Of a stretch of 64,000 bases of DNA, positions 25,821 through 36,405 are shown one piece after another (the first letter of the stretch is position 1; each line of letters opens with the position of its first letter). The position numbers were made by a program, and so were the translations under genes. Source of the stretch: Flavobacterium sp. Root420 (GTDB lineage Bacteria > Bacteroidota > Bacteroidia > Flavobacteriales > Flavobacteriaceae); contig NZ_LMEF01000029.1 in NCBI RefSeq assembly GCF_001427905.1, positions 124,001 to 188,000 on the forward strand, in the 5' to 3' direction. Under the pieces are notes generated by a model. That model did no database searches and was not told the origin of the DNA. It saw only the letters and a program-made list of their open reading frames with translations.

Positions 25821-28800
25821 ATGAAAAATAAAATTATAATACTTGTGTTTTTAATAGGTACATTTTTGTTCGCAGCAAATTTTGGACCTTATAAAATAGC
25901 TTCTTTATTTACTGAAAGTATTTCTGAAAAAGAATTGGCTGTTTCAAAAACAGATTCGATTGCTATTGCTAAAAACGAAACTAAAAGCACAAAATCATTT
26001 TCTGCAGATATTGCAGAGGGAATAATTGGTGTTGCCGACGATTCTGAAATTGATGAAGCTTATGATAACGTTTTTCATCTTAAAGTTGATGTATTGCCAT
26101 CCAATGCAGAAAATGCTTATTTGGAATATGAATTATACGGATACGATCAGGCGGCTTCAATTTCAAGAAGTTTAAACAATCAGCCCAGTATTGGAGGACA
26201 ATTTTTATCCCAAAATAAAAATTGGACCAAACAATCTGAATTACTTTCGGAAAAATCATTGCGAGAAGGAGATAATGTTTTGTTATTTACGGCTCCTGAG
26301 GGTGCTTCAAATTCATATAAAATCAAAAATGTCCGCATTGTTTACAAATCTGTTCTTGCTTCAACCAATTTTACATTATTAAAATCAGAGCAAAAACTTT
26401 ATATTAAAGGGGCTAATTTCCCCTCAAAAATTAAAAAACTAAGCATCGGCGGAATTGCTATTGATCTGAACCAGCCTGAATTCGAATTAGTTTTAGACGC
26501 TGCAACCACTGGAAATTCTATTGTTGTTACCAAAGAAACAACAAGCGGAGTTAGCATCAATGAAAAGTTAGATTTAAAGTATTTTTTAAAAGTTGCTACT
26601 TTCAGACCTATTGAAAATGCAAAAGAGTGCACTTTCAAAACAATTGATTTTCAAACCGAAAACAAATTAGCATACAAAGAATTTTCAGCTGTTTTTCCAG
26701 TTGGAGCTCTAAAAAACAATGTAACGGTCTCTGTTAGCGGTTTACGAAAGATAGACATTGCGCCGCTAAACTCAGCAATGGTGAATGTTACCGGAATAAA
26801 TGCAGGTTTTAGATTATTGCCACACGGAACTATTTTTGAAAAAGCCATAACCTTATCATTACCATACGACAAAAAAATAATTCCTGAAGGTTATACAGAA
26901 AAAGATATCAATGTATTTTATTTTGATGAAAATAAGAGACTATGGCAAGAACTTGCCAAAGATTCACTGGACATTAAACAAGGAATCATTAAGGCAAAAA
27001 CAACGCATTTTACCGATTTTATCGCTGGAATTGTAAAAATGCCTGAATCTCCCGAAACTTCTGGTTATACTTCAACGAGTATTAAAGATTTAAAAGCGGC
27101 TAGTCCACTGCTCGGGATTCAGTCTATAGAGACGCCCTCAGCAAATGGAAGAGGAACAGCAAGTACATCTTTTTCTATTGTACTTCCCAGCGGAAGAAGC
27201 GGAATGCAGCCATCATTAAATCTTCAATATGACAGTGACGGCGGGCACAGCTGGGCAGGAATGGGCTGGGATATTTCAGCACCAGCCGTAAGCATAGAAA
27301 CCCGTTGGGGAGCACCGAGATATGATACAGCCAAAGAAACCGAAACCTATACAGTTGCCGGAGAAGCTTTGATTCCGAATTCACACAGAGCAGAATGGAT
27401 CGGAAGAACGTCAGACAAACAATTTTATCCTAGACGTGAAGGTGCTTTTCAGCAAATTATCCGTAAAGGATCTTCACCTAAAAACTATTATTGGGTGGTA
27501 AAAGATAAAAGCGGTACTGCGAGTTATTACGGTGGTACAACTTCAGGACTTGCCACAAATGGTATTTTGCAGGATGGAAACGGAAATGTCGGATATTGGG
27601 CACTTTGCCTTCAGGTCGATTTAAATGGAAATACTGTAGAATACGAGTATGACAAACGCGATGGAGGGATTTATCTTAAAAAAGTATACTATACCGGTTT
27701 TGGTTCTCAAAAAGGAAATTACAGTGTTACGTTTGTAAAAAATGGGGATTTAGGAGAAGCAAATCGCCCTGACGTTCAGGTTTCAGCACGATTAGGTTTC
27801 AAACAGTTATACAATCAATTACTGCGAAAAATAGAAATACGCTATAAAAATGATATGATTCGCAGTTATGAACTGCAGTATAAAGAAGGTGCTTTTAAAA
27901 AGACTTTGCTAAAATCGATTTCAGAATATGATTCGGAGTCAAACTTATTTTATACAAATAAATTAGATTATTTTGATGATATTCGAGATGCTTCAGGAAA
28001 ATACAATCCATTTGGGCCTGAACAGAGTTGGAATGTGCCGAACGATAATTTAAGAAACAGTTCAATCCCATCTTTCAGTGATGCATTGTTTTCCGGAAAA
28101 CATTCCTTAGTAAGCAGCACCGAGGGATCAACAACAGGTATTAGTTATAGACTTGGTATAGGTTTAGCAACCAATGCAGGAAGCCTCAAAGGATTTACCG
28201 TTGGAGGGCATGGAGGAAACAATTGGGGGACATCTGACACTACAGTTACATTAGAAGATTTAGACGGTGACGGATTACCCGATAAAGTATTCAAAAATAA
28301 AAATGGAGTTTACTACAGAAAAAATCTTGCAGGCTCAGGGCAATTGGCTTTTGGAGAGTTACAGGAGATTAATATTAGCGATGTTGGATTCTCAAAATCG
28401 ACTTCATTCAATTGGGGTGTCGATTTAAATTTAAAATTTGGAAACATCGGTTACGACCAGCAGCGTTCGACCAATAAAACCAAGGCATATTTCATGGATT
28501 TTAATGGAGATGGATTAATAGATTTCGTTCGTAATGGACAAGTATATTATAACCGACTAGAAAACGGAATCCCGACTTTTAAAACTAGCAGTACCGGAAC
28601 TCCATCACCTGTTTTTGGAGGTGGAAACGTGACAATTCCCGGTGTCAGTACAATTTCGATTGAGGAAATAGAAAAACAAAATCCGTTGCATGATGTAGTG
28701 CGTATGTGGGAAGCTCCTGTAAAAGGAATTATTTCCATTTCGCATCAATATCAATTAGTGCAGGAATCAACACCGGAAAGAATAAAAGCCCGTGCAGAAT

Positions 28801-31800
28801 ACGTCAATAATGCAGGCGCTGATAAAGCAGACGGTGTTCGTTTATACTTTCAAAAAGGAACTCAGCTACTTTGGAACGAAGCCATTGGTGCAACAGATTA
28901 CAATATCAAAACCAGGCAAAATACTGCAATTGCTGTCGAAAAAGGAGAGCGACTGTATTTTAGGGTAAGCGCTCTGCGAGACGGGAATTTTGATGCGGTT
29001 ATTTGGGACCCGATTATTACCTATTCACAGGTAAAACAATTCGACAGAGACGTTAATGGAAATGTAGTGGATAGTGATTTTACGGTTCCTGGAACGCTAA
29101 AAGATGCTAATTTATATTCATTGGCAACCTATCAGGCGAGTACTGATTTTTTTAGCAGTTCTATGGCTGGAAAAGCTATTCCGGTAGCCGGAAATGTTTT
29201 GTTTAAAGGAATATTAAATAAACCCGTTACGTCAGATCATATTAAATTGGTGATAACCAAAAATTATTTGGAACAAACCAATCCGCCGGTAGTTTTATTT
29301 GAAAAGACTTTTTTAGCAAATGAAGTTGCTGCTTTTAATTTAGCATCGATAAATCTGCCTGCCTTCGAAGCTCAAACGCAGGTGACCATGGCATTAGAAA
29401 CACAAACCAATATCAATTGGCAAAGCATTTCTTTTACACCAACCGTTATAGTACCAGCCATTCCCGGTGGAGTTGCGGAGGAAGTTCCAATGGAAGTTTC
29501 TCATTTGCTGTATAACAAAAGGGAAGGGAATTACAACATACCAGGTGTTACTTCAACAGTTAGCGGAAAAATAAAATTAAGCATATTGCCACTGGATTTA
29601 GTGCTGGCATCTCCTTTTCCTGCGGGAACGGTTGATAATTATAACGGAGAGGTAATTATTTCGGCCAAACAAAATAATGTGCTGTTAGCGCGCAAACGCT
29701 ACCAGCTTACCGCGGGAACATTGACAGAAATAATCAATACTTTTGATAATTCGGTTGATTATCCATCGGCAATAGCGGGAGCTTCTATTCAATTAGAGGT
29801 TACGGTTTCAAATCCGCAATCGGTAACTATTCTTAGAAATTATCCAAAGCTGAATGCCCTGAATATCCAGGTTCAGGCAACGGATTTAAAAAATATAGCG
29901 GATCTGACAGATGATGTGGTATGGAATGCTGCTACAGATGATTTTGCGATATACAGCCTTTTAAATCCTGATGAAAGAACCTTAGGATTGTATCAGCGCA
30001 ATTGGGGAGGATTTGTTATAAACGGAAATCTTGCCACTAATACAATTGACCAGACCAAACTAAAACAATCAGATGCTTACAATACAGAGCCTGATTTGAA
30101 TAATACCGATCCTGAAAATTATGACGGAAAAGGATACGAAATTGCCGATAGTTATTTTGTTTCCCTGAATCCGTCGTATGCAAAAATGAAGTGGGAAGGT
30201 CTGGAAGAGTCTATTTTTATAAAAGGACCAACCATTGGAACTTCAAGATTAGGAGAAGATGACATTTCAGATTATACGGATTTTTCTTTACCAACTTTGG
30301 TGGGTGGTAGCACCTCGGCGCTTGATATGATCAGCGAGAGCAAGAGTAAAAGTATCTCAGCAGGGGTTTCTGTAGGTCCGGGTAATTTAGGTTACAGTAA
30401 ATCTATTGATGGAGATTCATATGTAACCCAGACCATGAGCGACTTTAACGGTGACCGATTCCCGGATTATATTAGGGGCGGAAATGTACAGTTGACAATA
30501 CCTGTTGGGGCTGTTTCTGATGAAGTAATTAATTTAGGAGATAATTTCAGTCATTCTAAAACAAGTTCTGAAGGACCTAATTTTGGCGGAAGTTATAGCC
30601 ACGGTGCACCATCCAACTCATTGAGTGTAACTATTGGGAAGGCCAGCGTTAAAAAAGATTCAGCAGAAGGCACAGCCTCAAAAGAAGCTGAAAAAGGAGG
30701 AAACAGCATTTCTGTAAGCGCTTCGCAGGGAAAAGGTGAAGACCGCTCGACAATGGTGCATAGTGATATTAATGGCGACGGATTACCTGATAAAATAGCA
30801 GATTCCGGAGATGTATTTTTAAATACAGGATATGGTTTTTTACCAGTCGAAAATTGGAATTTTAATACTATAAATAAAGGTAATTCAACCGATTGGAGCG
30901 CCGGTTTAGGTTTTAGTATCAAACAAGGTTCGATTTCCGGAGGGGCTAATTATGCCCGATCTCAATCAGATAGTGATGAATCTTTTATGGATATTAACGG
31001 GGACGGGCTCGCTGATAAAATAAGATATGTGGGCAATACCATGTTGGTTTCCTTAAATTTAGGAAATTCTTTTGATGCACCAATTGTGTACCCAAGATTT
31101 GCCGAAATGAACCAAAACAAAGGAGTAAGCTACGGAATGAATGCAAATTTTTCATTTGATATTATTGTTTGGCTACTTCGTATTACACCAACTATTGGAG
31201 GAAATAAAGGATGGAGCACAAACCGCTCTGAAGGTACTTTTACGGATATTGATGGTGACGGAAATTTGGATTATGTCGTTTCTAAAGATGATGGTCACTT
31301 AACGGCGCAATTATCAAATATCAAAAGAACCAACAAACTAAAAAGTGTTACAAACGGTGCAGGAAATAGTTATGTTGTAGATTATGAATTATTAAAGCCA
31401 AGTTATGACAATCCTTCTGCAAAATGGGTTTTACAATCTGTTGACGTTTTCGATGGGCATGTTGGTGATGGTATCGATCACTCGATAGTTAAATTTAGAT
31501 ACGAAAATGGTTATCATGATCGTCGTGAAAGGGAATTTTATGGTTTTGAAAAAGTAATTGAGGAAGAAATTGATGCGGCCGATAATTCGCTTTTCTCAAC
31601 AACCGTTCAGGAATTTTACAATCAGGATTATTTCAGAAAGAATCTTTTAAAACATAGTTATACTTTAGACAAGAACGGAAAAATGCGCAAAGAGTCTGAA
31701 AACCAGTACAGTTTGATTGATGTGACTACGCAGGTAAATATCCCGGTTTCAGAATTGAATTTGCCTTCGTGTGATGCCAAACGCATTTTTGTGGGACTCG

Positions 31801-34800
31801 TTCATGCCAATCAAAAAGTATACGAGGCAGGCAGTGATTATTTAGAAACAAATATTTTTAATACCTATGATGCTAATGGAAATATTATTCAGTACGAAGA
31901 TTTAGGAAACGGCTCTGCTGCTGATAAGGTAACAGCAAAAATAAGCTATTATGAAAGTACAACACCCTATTATGGTGGTATAGCAAAACAATTAGAAGTT
32001 TTTACTACGGAAGGTTTACGTCGTAAAAGGGCCACTACAATTAATACCACGACGGCAGAATTAACGCAAATTAGAAATTATAGTGCAGCAGATAAAATTG
32101 CCGTTACCGACATCGCCTATGATAGTTACGGAAACCTCGAAAAAATTACAGGGCCTGTAAATCACAAAGGGCAGCGTATGACATTAGAGTATGTATATGA
32201 TGCAGATAATCATCAATACATGACCGAGATAAAAGATGCATTTGGCTACCAAAATAAAGTAGAATTTGATTATCGTTTTGGGACACCGCTTAAAACGACA
32301 GATCGTAATGATCAAAGCACTATTTATACGATAGATGCTAAAGGACGTCCTGCGACTATAAAGGCTCCTTATGAAATTGCTTCTGGTAAACCGTATACAA
32401 TTGCTTACGAATATTTTCCGGAAGCAAAAGTTCCGTATGCCAAAACCAGAAATTATGATCCTGAACTAGACAAAGACATTGAGACGTATACTTATACAGA
32501 TGGGTTAGGAAGACCTTTACAGGTTAAAAAAACGGCAAGTTTATTTACTCAGCCAGGCAGTCCGGATCAGGAAGCGCATGTAGTTTCAGGAAAAATAGTT
32601 TATGATGGATTAGAGAGACCAATAGCAACCTATTATCCAACAGCGACGACGACTATAGATAACAATTTCAGTACAGCGCTCTCAAATGTAGCTCCAACTA
32701 AAACCGATTATGATGAAGTAGGCAGGCCTATAAAAGTGACATTGCCAGACGGAAGTACTAATACCACTGTTTATACTATTGTAAATTATGATGGCCTGCC
32801 GGTTTTAAGCACCACGCAAAGAGATGCTTTAAACAAAACAAGTCAGACTTATGCAGATGCTACCGGGCAAAATGTCGCCGTTATACAAAATGATTTAATT
32901 ACAAAGATTGAAACTAATGCGTTAGGAGAAACAATTAAGGTAACTGACGCTATGGATCATGCTACCAAAATTAGCTACGACTGGATAGGAAAACGAATAG
33001 AGTTTACACATCCTGACGCGGGAACAACGACCATGGAATATGATTTGGCAGGTAACTTAACCAAACGTATGACACAAGATTTAAAAAACACGGTTCCAAA
33101 TGGCGGTGCGATCGAATATGTTTATAATTATAACCGTCTGGAAACTATAAAATATCCTAAAAATCCTCAGAATAATGTACAGTATAATTATGGCAAAGCC
33201 GACGGAACTCCATCTCGACGCGGCAGGTTATGGTTTGTTCAGGATGCAACGGGAGGGCAGGAATTTTTCTTTGGAAAACTGGGCGAGATAGAGAAAGAAA
33301 TACGTACACTTCGTATTACGGCTACCGATGTGCAGACGTATATTTCGCAATTTGAATATGATACATGGAATCGAGTTCAGAAAATGACTTATCCGGATGG
33401 GGAGGTTGTAGAATATACCTATAACCGCGCAGGAAACCTGCAAAGCATGCAGGGTAAAAAAGAAAGTCATACCTACGATTATATCAAACAATTAAGTTAT
33501 GATGAATTCGAACAACGTAAATATTTAAAGTACGGTAATGATACCGAAACCAACTATACCTATGATGCCGTAATGAGAAGATTACAACAGCTACAGGTAA
33601 AAAGCGGTGTTAGACAAGTCATAAACAATTCATACGGTTATGATTTGGTTGGAAACGTATTGAACATTAAAAATACAGCTCCAATAGTAAACAATACCTT
33701 AGGAGGAACATCTTTGCAGGAATACCAGTACGATGATTTTTATAGATTAAAATCGGCAAAAGGAACTTATCAGGGTGAATTTACAAAAGCAAATTATGAG
33801 CTTAATATGACGTATAATAAAATACATAGTATTACGAAAAAAGATTTGCTGCATACTGTAAATAACAAGCAAAAAGGATATGTTTTGGATTACAGCTACG
33901 ATAACGAACTGCATCCGCATGCGCCGAGTAAAATTGCAGAAACTGCAAAACAAGATCCGCGTGAATATGTATATGATGGAAACGGAAATCCAACCAGTTA
34001 TATTGAGACCCAAAGTTTCAGAAAAATGACTTGGGACGAAGAAAACCGTTTAATGGGAATTAACGATAATGGAAGAATTTACCAATATTCATATGATAGT
34101 AACGGAGAACGTGTAATTAAAAGTTCAGGAGACTCTCAGAACGTGGCAATCAATGGAGAAACTGCCGCGACAATTATACATACGGACGATTATACGGGTT
34201 ATGTAAGCCCTTATTTTGTTATAAGAAAAGGTAAATTTACCAAACATTATTTTGAAGGAAGCGGGCGGATTGTCAGTAAACTGGGTAACGGAGCTTTTGC
34301 CCAGCCGTTAGGTTTAACAGCGGGAGGAGTTAATTACACTAATCTTACCGCTGAACAGCAAAAAGCCTTAGATGCCTATGTGAGAAGTCTTGGATTACCG
34401 CCGGGACCTCCGACACAACAAGGGATTTATGCTACACCGGAATTTACAGGAAATCCATATCCGAGTGAGGTGCTTAAACCTGTTGAGGAAAATCAGGAAC
34501 CTCCGGAAGGATGGCCGAGAAATCCTGTTTTTAATTCGCCGGGAGATGTGCCTGGACCGCCTGTGCAATTTGGCCCGCCTATAGAGCCAACAACGGTAAA
34601 AGCTGGAGAAGGTTTTACAGGTATCGGAATGCCTGAGAATGATATTTTTTATTTTCATGCCGATCATCTGGGAAGTACTTCCTATATTACAGCCAAAAAT
34701 GGTTCAATTTCACAGCACGTAGAGTATATTGCTTTTGGCGAGATTTTGTTTGAGGAGCATTCAAGTTCGTTTTCTTCTCCTTATTTGTTCAATGGTAAGG

Positions 34801-35726
34801 AGCTGGACAGAGAAACAAACTTAAGTTATTATGGAGCGAGATATCTGGACATGAAGGCTAGTTTATGGCTGAGTGCCGATCCTTTAATGATGAAGGAAGA
34901 CTTTTTTGATGAGCCTGAATCTACTAATGGAGGTGCATTTAATTCATTTAACTTAGCATCCTATACGTTCTCATACAATAATCCTGTAAAATATATAGAC
35001 CCTGATGGAGAATGCCCAAATTGTGCAACCGCAGCAGCAGGTGCCTTAATAGGAGGAATTATTGGCGGGGCAATAGAAGCAGGAACTCAATTATATAAAA
35101 ACGGGAAAGTAGATAACTGGAGAGCCGTTGGAGGTGCAGCTGTACAAGGTGCTGTTGTAGGAGGCGCCGCCGGATTTACAGGAGGTGCTAGTTTGCTTGT
35201 GACAGCGGGTGTTTCAGGAGGGGCTAATGCTGTTGGAGGTGCTGCAAGCCGAGCAATTCAGGGGCAAAAAACAACTGTTAGAGATGTAGTTATTGATGGT
35301 ACTGTAGGTGCTGTTTTAGGAGCTGGAGGCAAACTGGTGGGCAACGCTGTTAAAAATTCAACAAACAATTTGTCCAGAAGTGCTAAAGGAAAATTAGGAG
35401 AAGCTATTACCGAAATAAAATATAAAGGTAGAGGTTATGTTAGTCAGGGTAAAGCTGAAGTTTTGACCGGGGGCAGAACTCCGACTGGCAGACAAGCTAA
35501 AGCATTATTTGACCATGATATGAAAAATATATTTACAGGACGAAAAATAACAGTCGAAAGTAAATTTAACACATCTGGATTAACAAGAAATCAGAGAACT
35601 GCCATTAACAGAGGTGCTAATGTTATAATAGACAGAACCACCAGTCAGGGTCTTGGAAATGCTGCCAAAACAGCTACCGTCGGCGCTGGAGGAGGTGTAG
35701 CTGCTCAAAGAAATAAAAAAGATTAA
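25821..35726 (+). CDS. giant SpvB/FG-GAP/RHS polymorphic toxin with putative C-terminal nuclease
   Basis: 3301 residues. Order: signal/anchor segment (1-25); a beta-rich part with a ZU5-like domain (about 270-400); a SpvB domain (about 430-760, PSGRSGMQPSLNLQYDSD); FG-GAP/VCBS calcium repeats of the DxNGDGxxD type near 813, 893, 1540, 1650, 1724 and 1809 interleaved with TcdB-like sandwich regions; RHS/YD repeats (about 2015-2780); a proline-rich insert (about 2860-2930); and the RHS core (HADHLGST near 2945, YGARYLD), ending in YIDPDGE near 3062. Then come a Gly/Ala-rich linker and a variable C-terminal domain from about 3180. That domain has E3194 (LGEAITE), D3231-H-D, ExK at E3246-K3248 (VESKFN) and a following RNQ, a pattern of PD-(D/E)XK nucleases. 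The DPDG site is where RHS proteins are usually self-cleaved. It has no T9SS tail of its own. Confidence 0.88.
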   Translation: MKNKIIILVFLIGTFLFAANFGPYKIASLFTESISEKELAVSKTDSIAIAKNETKSTKSFSADIAEGIIGVADDSEIDEAYDNVFHLKVDVLPSNAENAYLEYELYGYDQAASISRSLNNQPSIGGQFLSQNKNWTKQSELLSEKSLREGDNVLLFTAPEGASNSYKIKNVRIVYKSVLASTNFTLLKSEQKLYIKGANFPSKIKKLSIGGIAIDLNQPEFELVLDAATTGNSIVVTKETTSGVSINEKLDLKYFLKVATFRPIENAKECTFKTIDFQTENKLAYKEFSAVFPVGALKNNVTVSVSGLRKIDIAPLNSAMVNVTGINAGFRLLPHGTIFEKAITLSLPYDKKIIPEGYTEKDINVFYFDENKRLWQELAKDSLDIKQGIIKAKTTHFTDFIAGIVKMPESPETSGYTSTSIKDLKAASPLLGIQSIETPSANGRGTASTSFSIVLPSGRSGMQPSLNLQYDSDGGHSWAGMGWDISAPAVSIETRWGAPRYDTAKETETYTVAGEALIPNSHRAEWIGRTSDKQFYPRREGAFQQIIRKGSSPKNYYWVVKDKSGTASYYGGTTSGLATNGILQDGNGNVGYWALCLQVDLNGNTVEYEYDKRDGGIYLKKVYYTGFGSQKGNYSVTFVKNGDLGEANRPDVQVSARLGFKQLYNQLLRKIEIRYKNDMIRSYELQYKEGAFKKTLLKSISEYDSESNLFYTNKLDYFDDIRDASGKYNPFGPEQSWNVPNDNLRNSSIPSFSDALFSGKHSLVSSTEGSTTGISYRLGIGLATNAGSLKGFTVGGHGGNNWGTSDTTVTLEDLDGDGLPDKVFKNKNGVYYRKNLAGSGQLAFGELQEINISDVGFSKSTSFNWGVDLNLKFGNIGYDQQRSTNKTKAYFMDFNGDGLIDFVRNGQVYYNRLENGIPTFKTSSTGTPSPVFGGGNVTIPGVSTISIEEIEKQNPLHDVVRMWEAPVKGIISISHQYQLVQESTPERIKARAEYVNNAGADKADGVRLYFQKGTQLLWNEAIGATDYNIKTRQNTAIAVEKGERLYFRVSALRDGNFDAVIWDPIITYSQVKQFDRDVNGNVVDSDFTVPGTLKDANLYSLATYQASTDFFSSSMAGKAIPVAGNVLFKGILNKPVTSDHIKLVITKNYLEQTNPPVVLFEKTFLANEVAAFNLASINLPAFEAQTQVTMALETQTNINWQSISFTPTVIVPAIPGGVAEEVPMEVSHLLYNKREGNYNIPGVTSTVSGKIKLSILPLDLVLASPFPAGTVDNYNGEVIISAKQNNVLLARKRYQLTAGTLTEIINTFDNSVDYPSAIAGASIQLEVTVSNPQSVTILRNYPKLNALNIQVQATDLKNIADLTDDVVWNAATDDFAIYSLLNPDERTLGLYQRNWGGFVINGNLATNTIDQTKLKQSDAYNTEPDLNNTDPENYDGKGYEIADSYFVSLNPSYAKMKWEGLEESIFIKGPTIGTSRLGEDDISDYTDFSLPTLVGGSTSALDMISESKSKSISAGVSVGPGNLGYSKSIDGDSYVTQTMSDFNGDRFPDYIRGGNVQLTIPVGAVSDEVINLGDNFSHSKTSSEGPNFGGSYSHGAPSNSLSVTIGKASVKKDSAEGTASKEAEKGGNSISVSASQGKGEDRSTMVHSDINGDGLPDKIADSGDVFLNTGYGFLPVENWNFNTINKGNSTDWSAGLGFSIKQGSISGGANYARSQSDSDESFMDINGDGLADKIRYVGNTMLVSLNLGNSFDAPIVYPRFAEMNQNKGVSYGMNANFSFDIIVWLLRITPTIGGNKGWSTNRSEGTFTDIDGDGNLDYVVSKDDGHLTAQLSNIKRTNKLKSVTNGAGNSYVVDYELLKPSYDNPSAKWVLQSVDVFDGHVGDGIDHSIVKFRYENGYHDRREREFYGFEKVIEEEIDAADNSLFSTTVQEFYNQDYFRKNLLKHSYTLDKNGKMRKESENQYSLIDVTTQVNIPVSELNLPSCDAKRIFVGLVHANQKVYEAGSDYLETNIFNTYDANGNIIQYEDLGNGSAADKVTAKISYYESTTPYYGGIAKQLEVFTTEGLRRKRATTINTTTAELTQIRNYSAADKIAVTDIAYDSYGNLEKITGPVNHKGQRMTLEYVYDADNHQYMTEIKDAFGYQNKVEFDYRFGTPLKTTDRNDQSTIYTIDAKGRPATIKAPYEIASGKPYTIAYEYFPEAKVPYAKTRNYDPELDKDIETYTYTDGLGRPLQVKKTASLFTQPGSPDQEAHVVSGKIVYDGLERPIATYYPTATTTIDNNFSTALSNVAPTKTDYDEVGRPIKVTLPDGSTNTTVYTIVNYDGLPVLSTTQRDALNKTSQTYADATGQNVAVIQNDLITKIETNALGETIKVTDAMDHATKISYDWIGKRIEFTHPDAGTTTMEYDLAGNLTKRMTQDLKNTVPNGGAIEYVYNYNRLETIKYPKNPQNNVQYNYGKADGTPSRRGRLWFVQDATGGQEFFFGKLGEIEKEIRTLRITATDVQTYISQFEYDTWNRVQKMTYPDGEVVEYTYNRAGNLQSMQGKKESHTYDYIKQLSYDEFEQRKYLKYGNDTETNYTYDAVMRRLQQLQVKSGVRQVINNSYGYDLVGNVLNIKNTAPIVNNTLGGTSLQEYQYDDFYRLKSAKGTYQGEFTKANYELNMTYNKIHSITKKDLLHTVNNKQKGYVLDYSYDNELHPHAPSKIAETAKQDPREYVYDGNGNPTSYIETQSFRKMTWDEENRLMGINDNGRIYQYSYDSNGERVIKSSGDSQNVAINGETAATIIHTDDYTGYVSPYFVIRKGKFTKHYFEGSGRIVSKLGNGAFAQPLGLTAGGVNYTNLTAEQQKALDAYVRSLGLPPGPPTQQGIYATPEFTGNPYPSEVLKPVEENQEPPEGWPRNPVFNSPGDVPGPPVQFGPPIEPTTVKAGEGFTGIGMPENDIFYFHADHLGSTSYITAKNGSISQHVEYIAFGEILFEEHSSSFSSPYLFNGKELDRETNLSYYGARYLDMKASLWLSADPLMMKEDFFDEPESTNGGAFNSFNLASYTFSYNNPVKYIDPDGECPNCATAAAGALIGGIIGGAIEAGTQLYKNGKVDNWRAVGGAAVQGAVVGGAAGFTGGASLLVTAGVSGGANAVGGAASRAIQGQKTTVRDVVIDGTVGAVLGAGGKLVGNAVKNSTNNLSRSAKGKLGEAITEIKYKGRGYVSQGKAEVLTGGRTPTGRQAKALFDHDMKNIFTGRKITVESKFNTSGLTRNQRTAINRGANVIIDRTTSQGLGNAAKTATVGAGGGVAAQRNKKD

Positions 35727-35727
35727 T

Positions 35728-36309
35728 ATGAAAGATAATTTTAAAATATCAGATAAGGAACTTCTAGATGCAAGGAATGCTATTTTTAAAAATTATGGTA
35801 TTCCTGAGCTGGAAAAGAACGGCTATGTAAAATCGCCATTTAAAACTTCTTGGTTTGGACAATACGATTCGAATATTCGTGGATACTCCTATGAATTATG
35901 CAAGCTGACAGATCAAAATCAGTTGCATTTTATTAGTGTAAGTATGCTTAAAGGCGAGAAACGTTTAAAAATCAGCTTAAATATTTTTGAACTCAACGAA
36001 AAATTAAATTCAGTTGATGACTTGAAGGATTGTGATGGAATAAACTTTCATCTTCCGCCTAATGATTCAACGAGCATGCAATTAAGAAGCGACGATTATA
36101 AGGGGCCTCCTTTGTTTTATATGTTATTTCTACCAGAATATATACTAGGAAAAATAAATAGTCAAAGTAGCCTTGAAAAAGAAGTCAGTAAATTAAGAGA
36201 TTTGATAAAAAAGGATATGGCCAATATTGACTCTTTTGTGAAAAGATGGCATGAATTGCATAAACCATATATAACAGACAAAGAAGGCAACATAGTCAAA
36301 AAAGACTAA
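35728..36309 (+). CDS. candidate immunity protein for the Rhs toxin
   Basis: 193 residues, no signal peptide or membrane span, acidic/lysine-rich and soluble-looking, with a helical C-terminal part (about 150-185). It begins one base after the toxin stop codon, with no intergenic room, which is where polymorphic-toxin immunity genes sit. I recognise no family. Visible features are an aromatic-rich SWFGQYDSNIRGYSYEL segment near 42-58 and GPPLFYMLFLPEYIL near 126-140. It would neutralise the nuclease domain in the cytoplasm of the producer. The call rests on position, size and localisation, not on homology. Confidence 0.6.
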   Translation: MKDNFKISDKELLDARNAIFKNYGIPELEKNGYVKSPFKTSWFGQYDSNIRGYSYELCKLTDQNQLHFISVSMLKGEKRLKISLNIFELNEKLNSVDDLKDCDGINFHLPPNDSTSMQLRSDDYKGPPLFYMLFLPEYILGKINSQSSLEKEVSKLRDLIKKDMANIDSFVKRWHELHKPYITDKEGNIVKKD

Positions 36310-36405
36310 CGTAATGGGGAAAATGTTTGGGATGCTAACGTTTTAAATTTCATTAGCATTGAAAATTGTAATTATATTATATAATTACTGTTTAATTATT
36401 TAAAT

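Noticed and set aside
28259..31270. internal DNA repeat array in the RHS gene
   Set aside because: The similar blocks are protein-level FG-GAP calcium repeats with diverged DNA, not a DNA repeat or CRISPR array.
33228..34013. minus-strand frames inside the RHS gene
   Set aside because: They are mirror images of the Tyr/Gly-rich RHS repeats on the plus strand and look like artefacts of codon bias.
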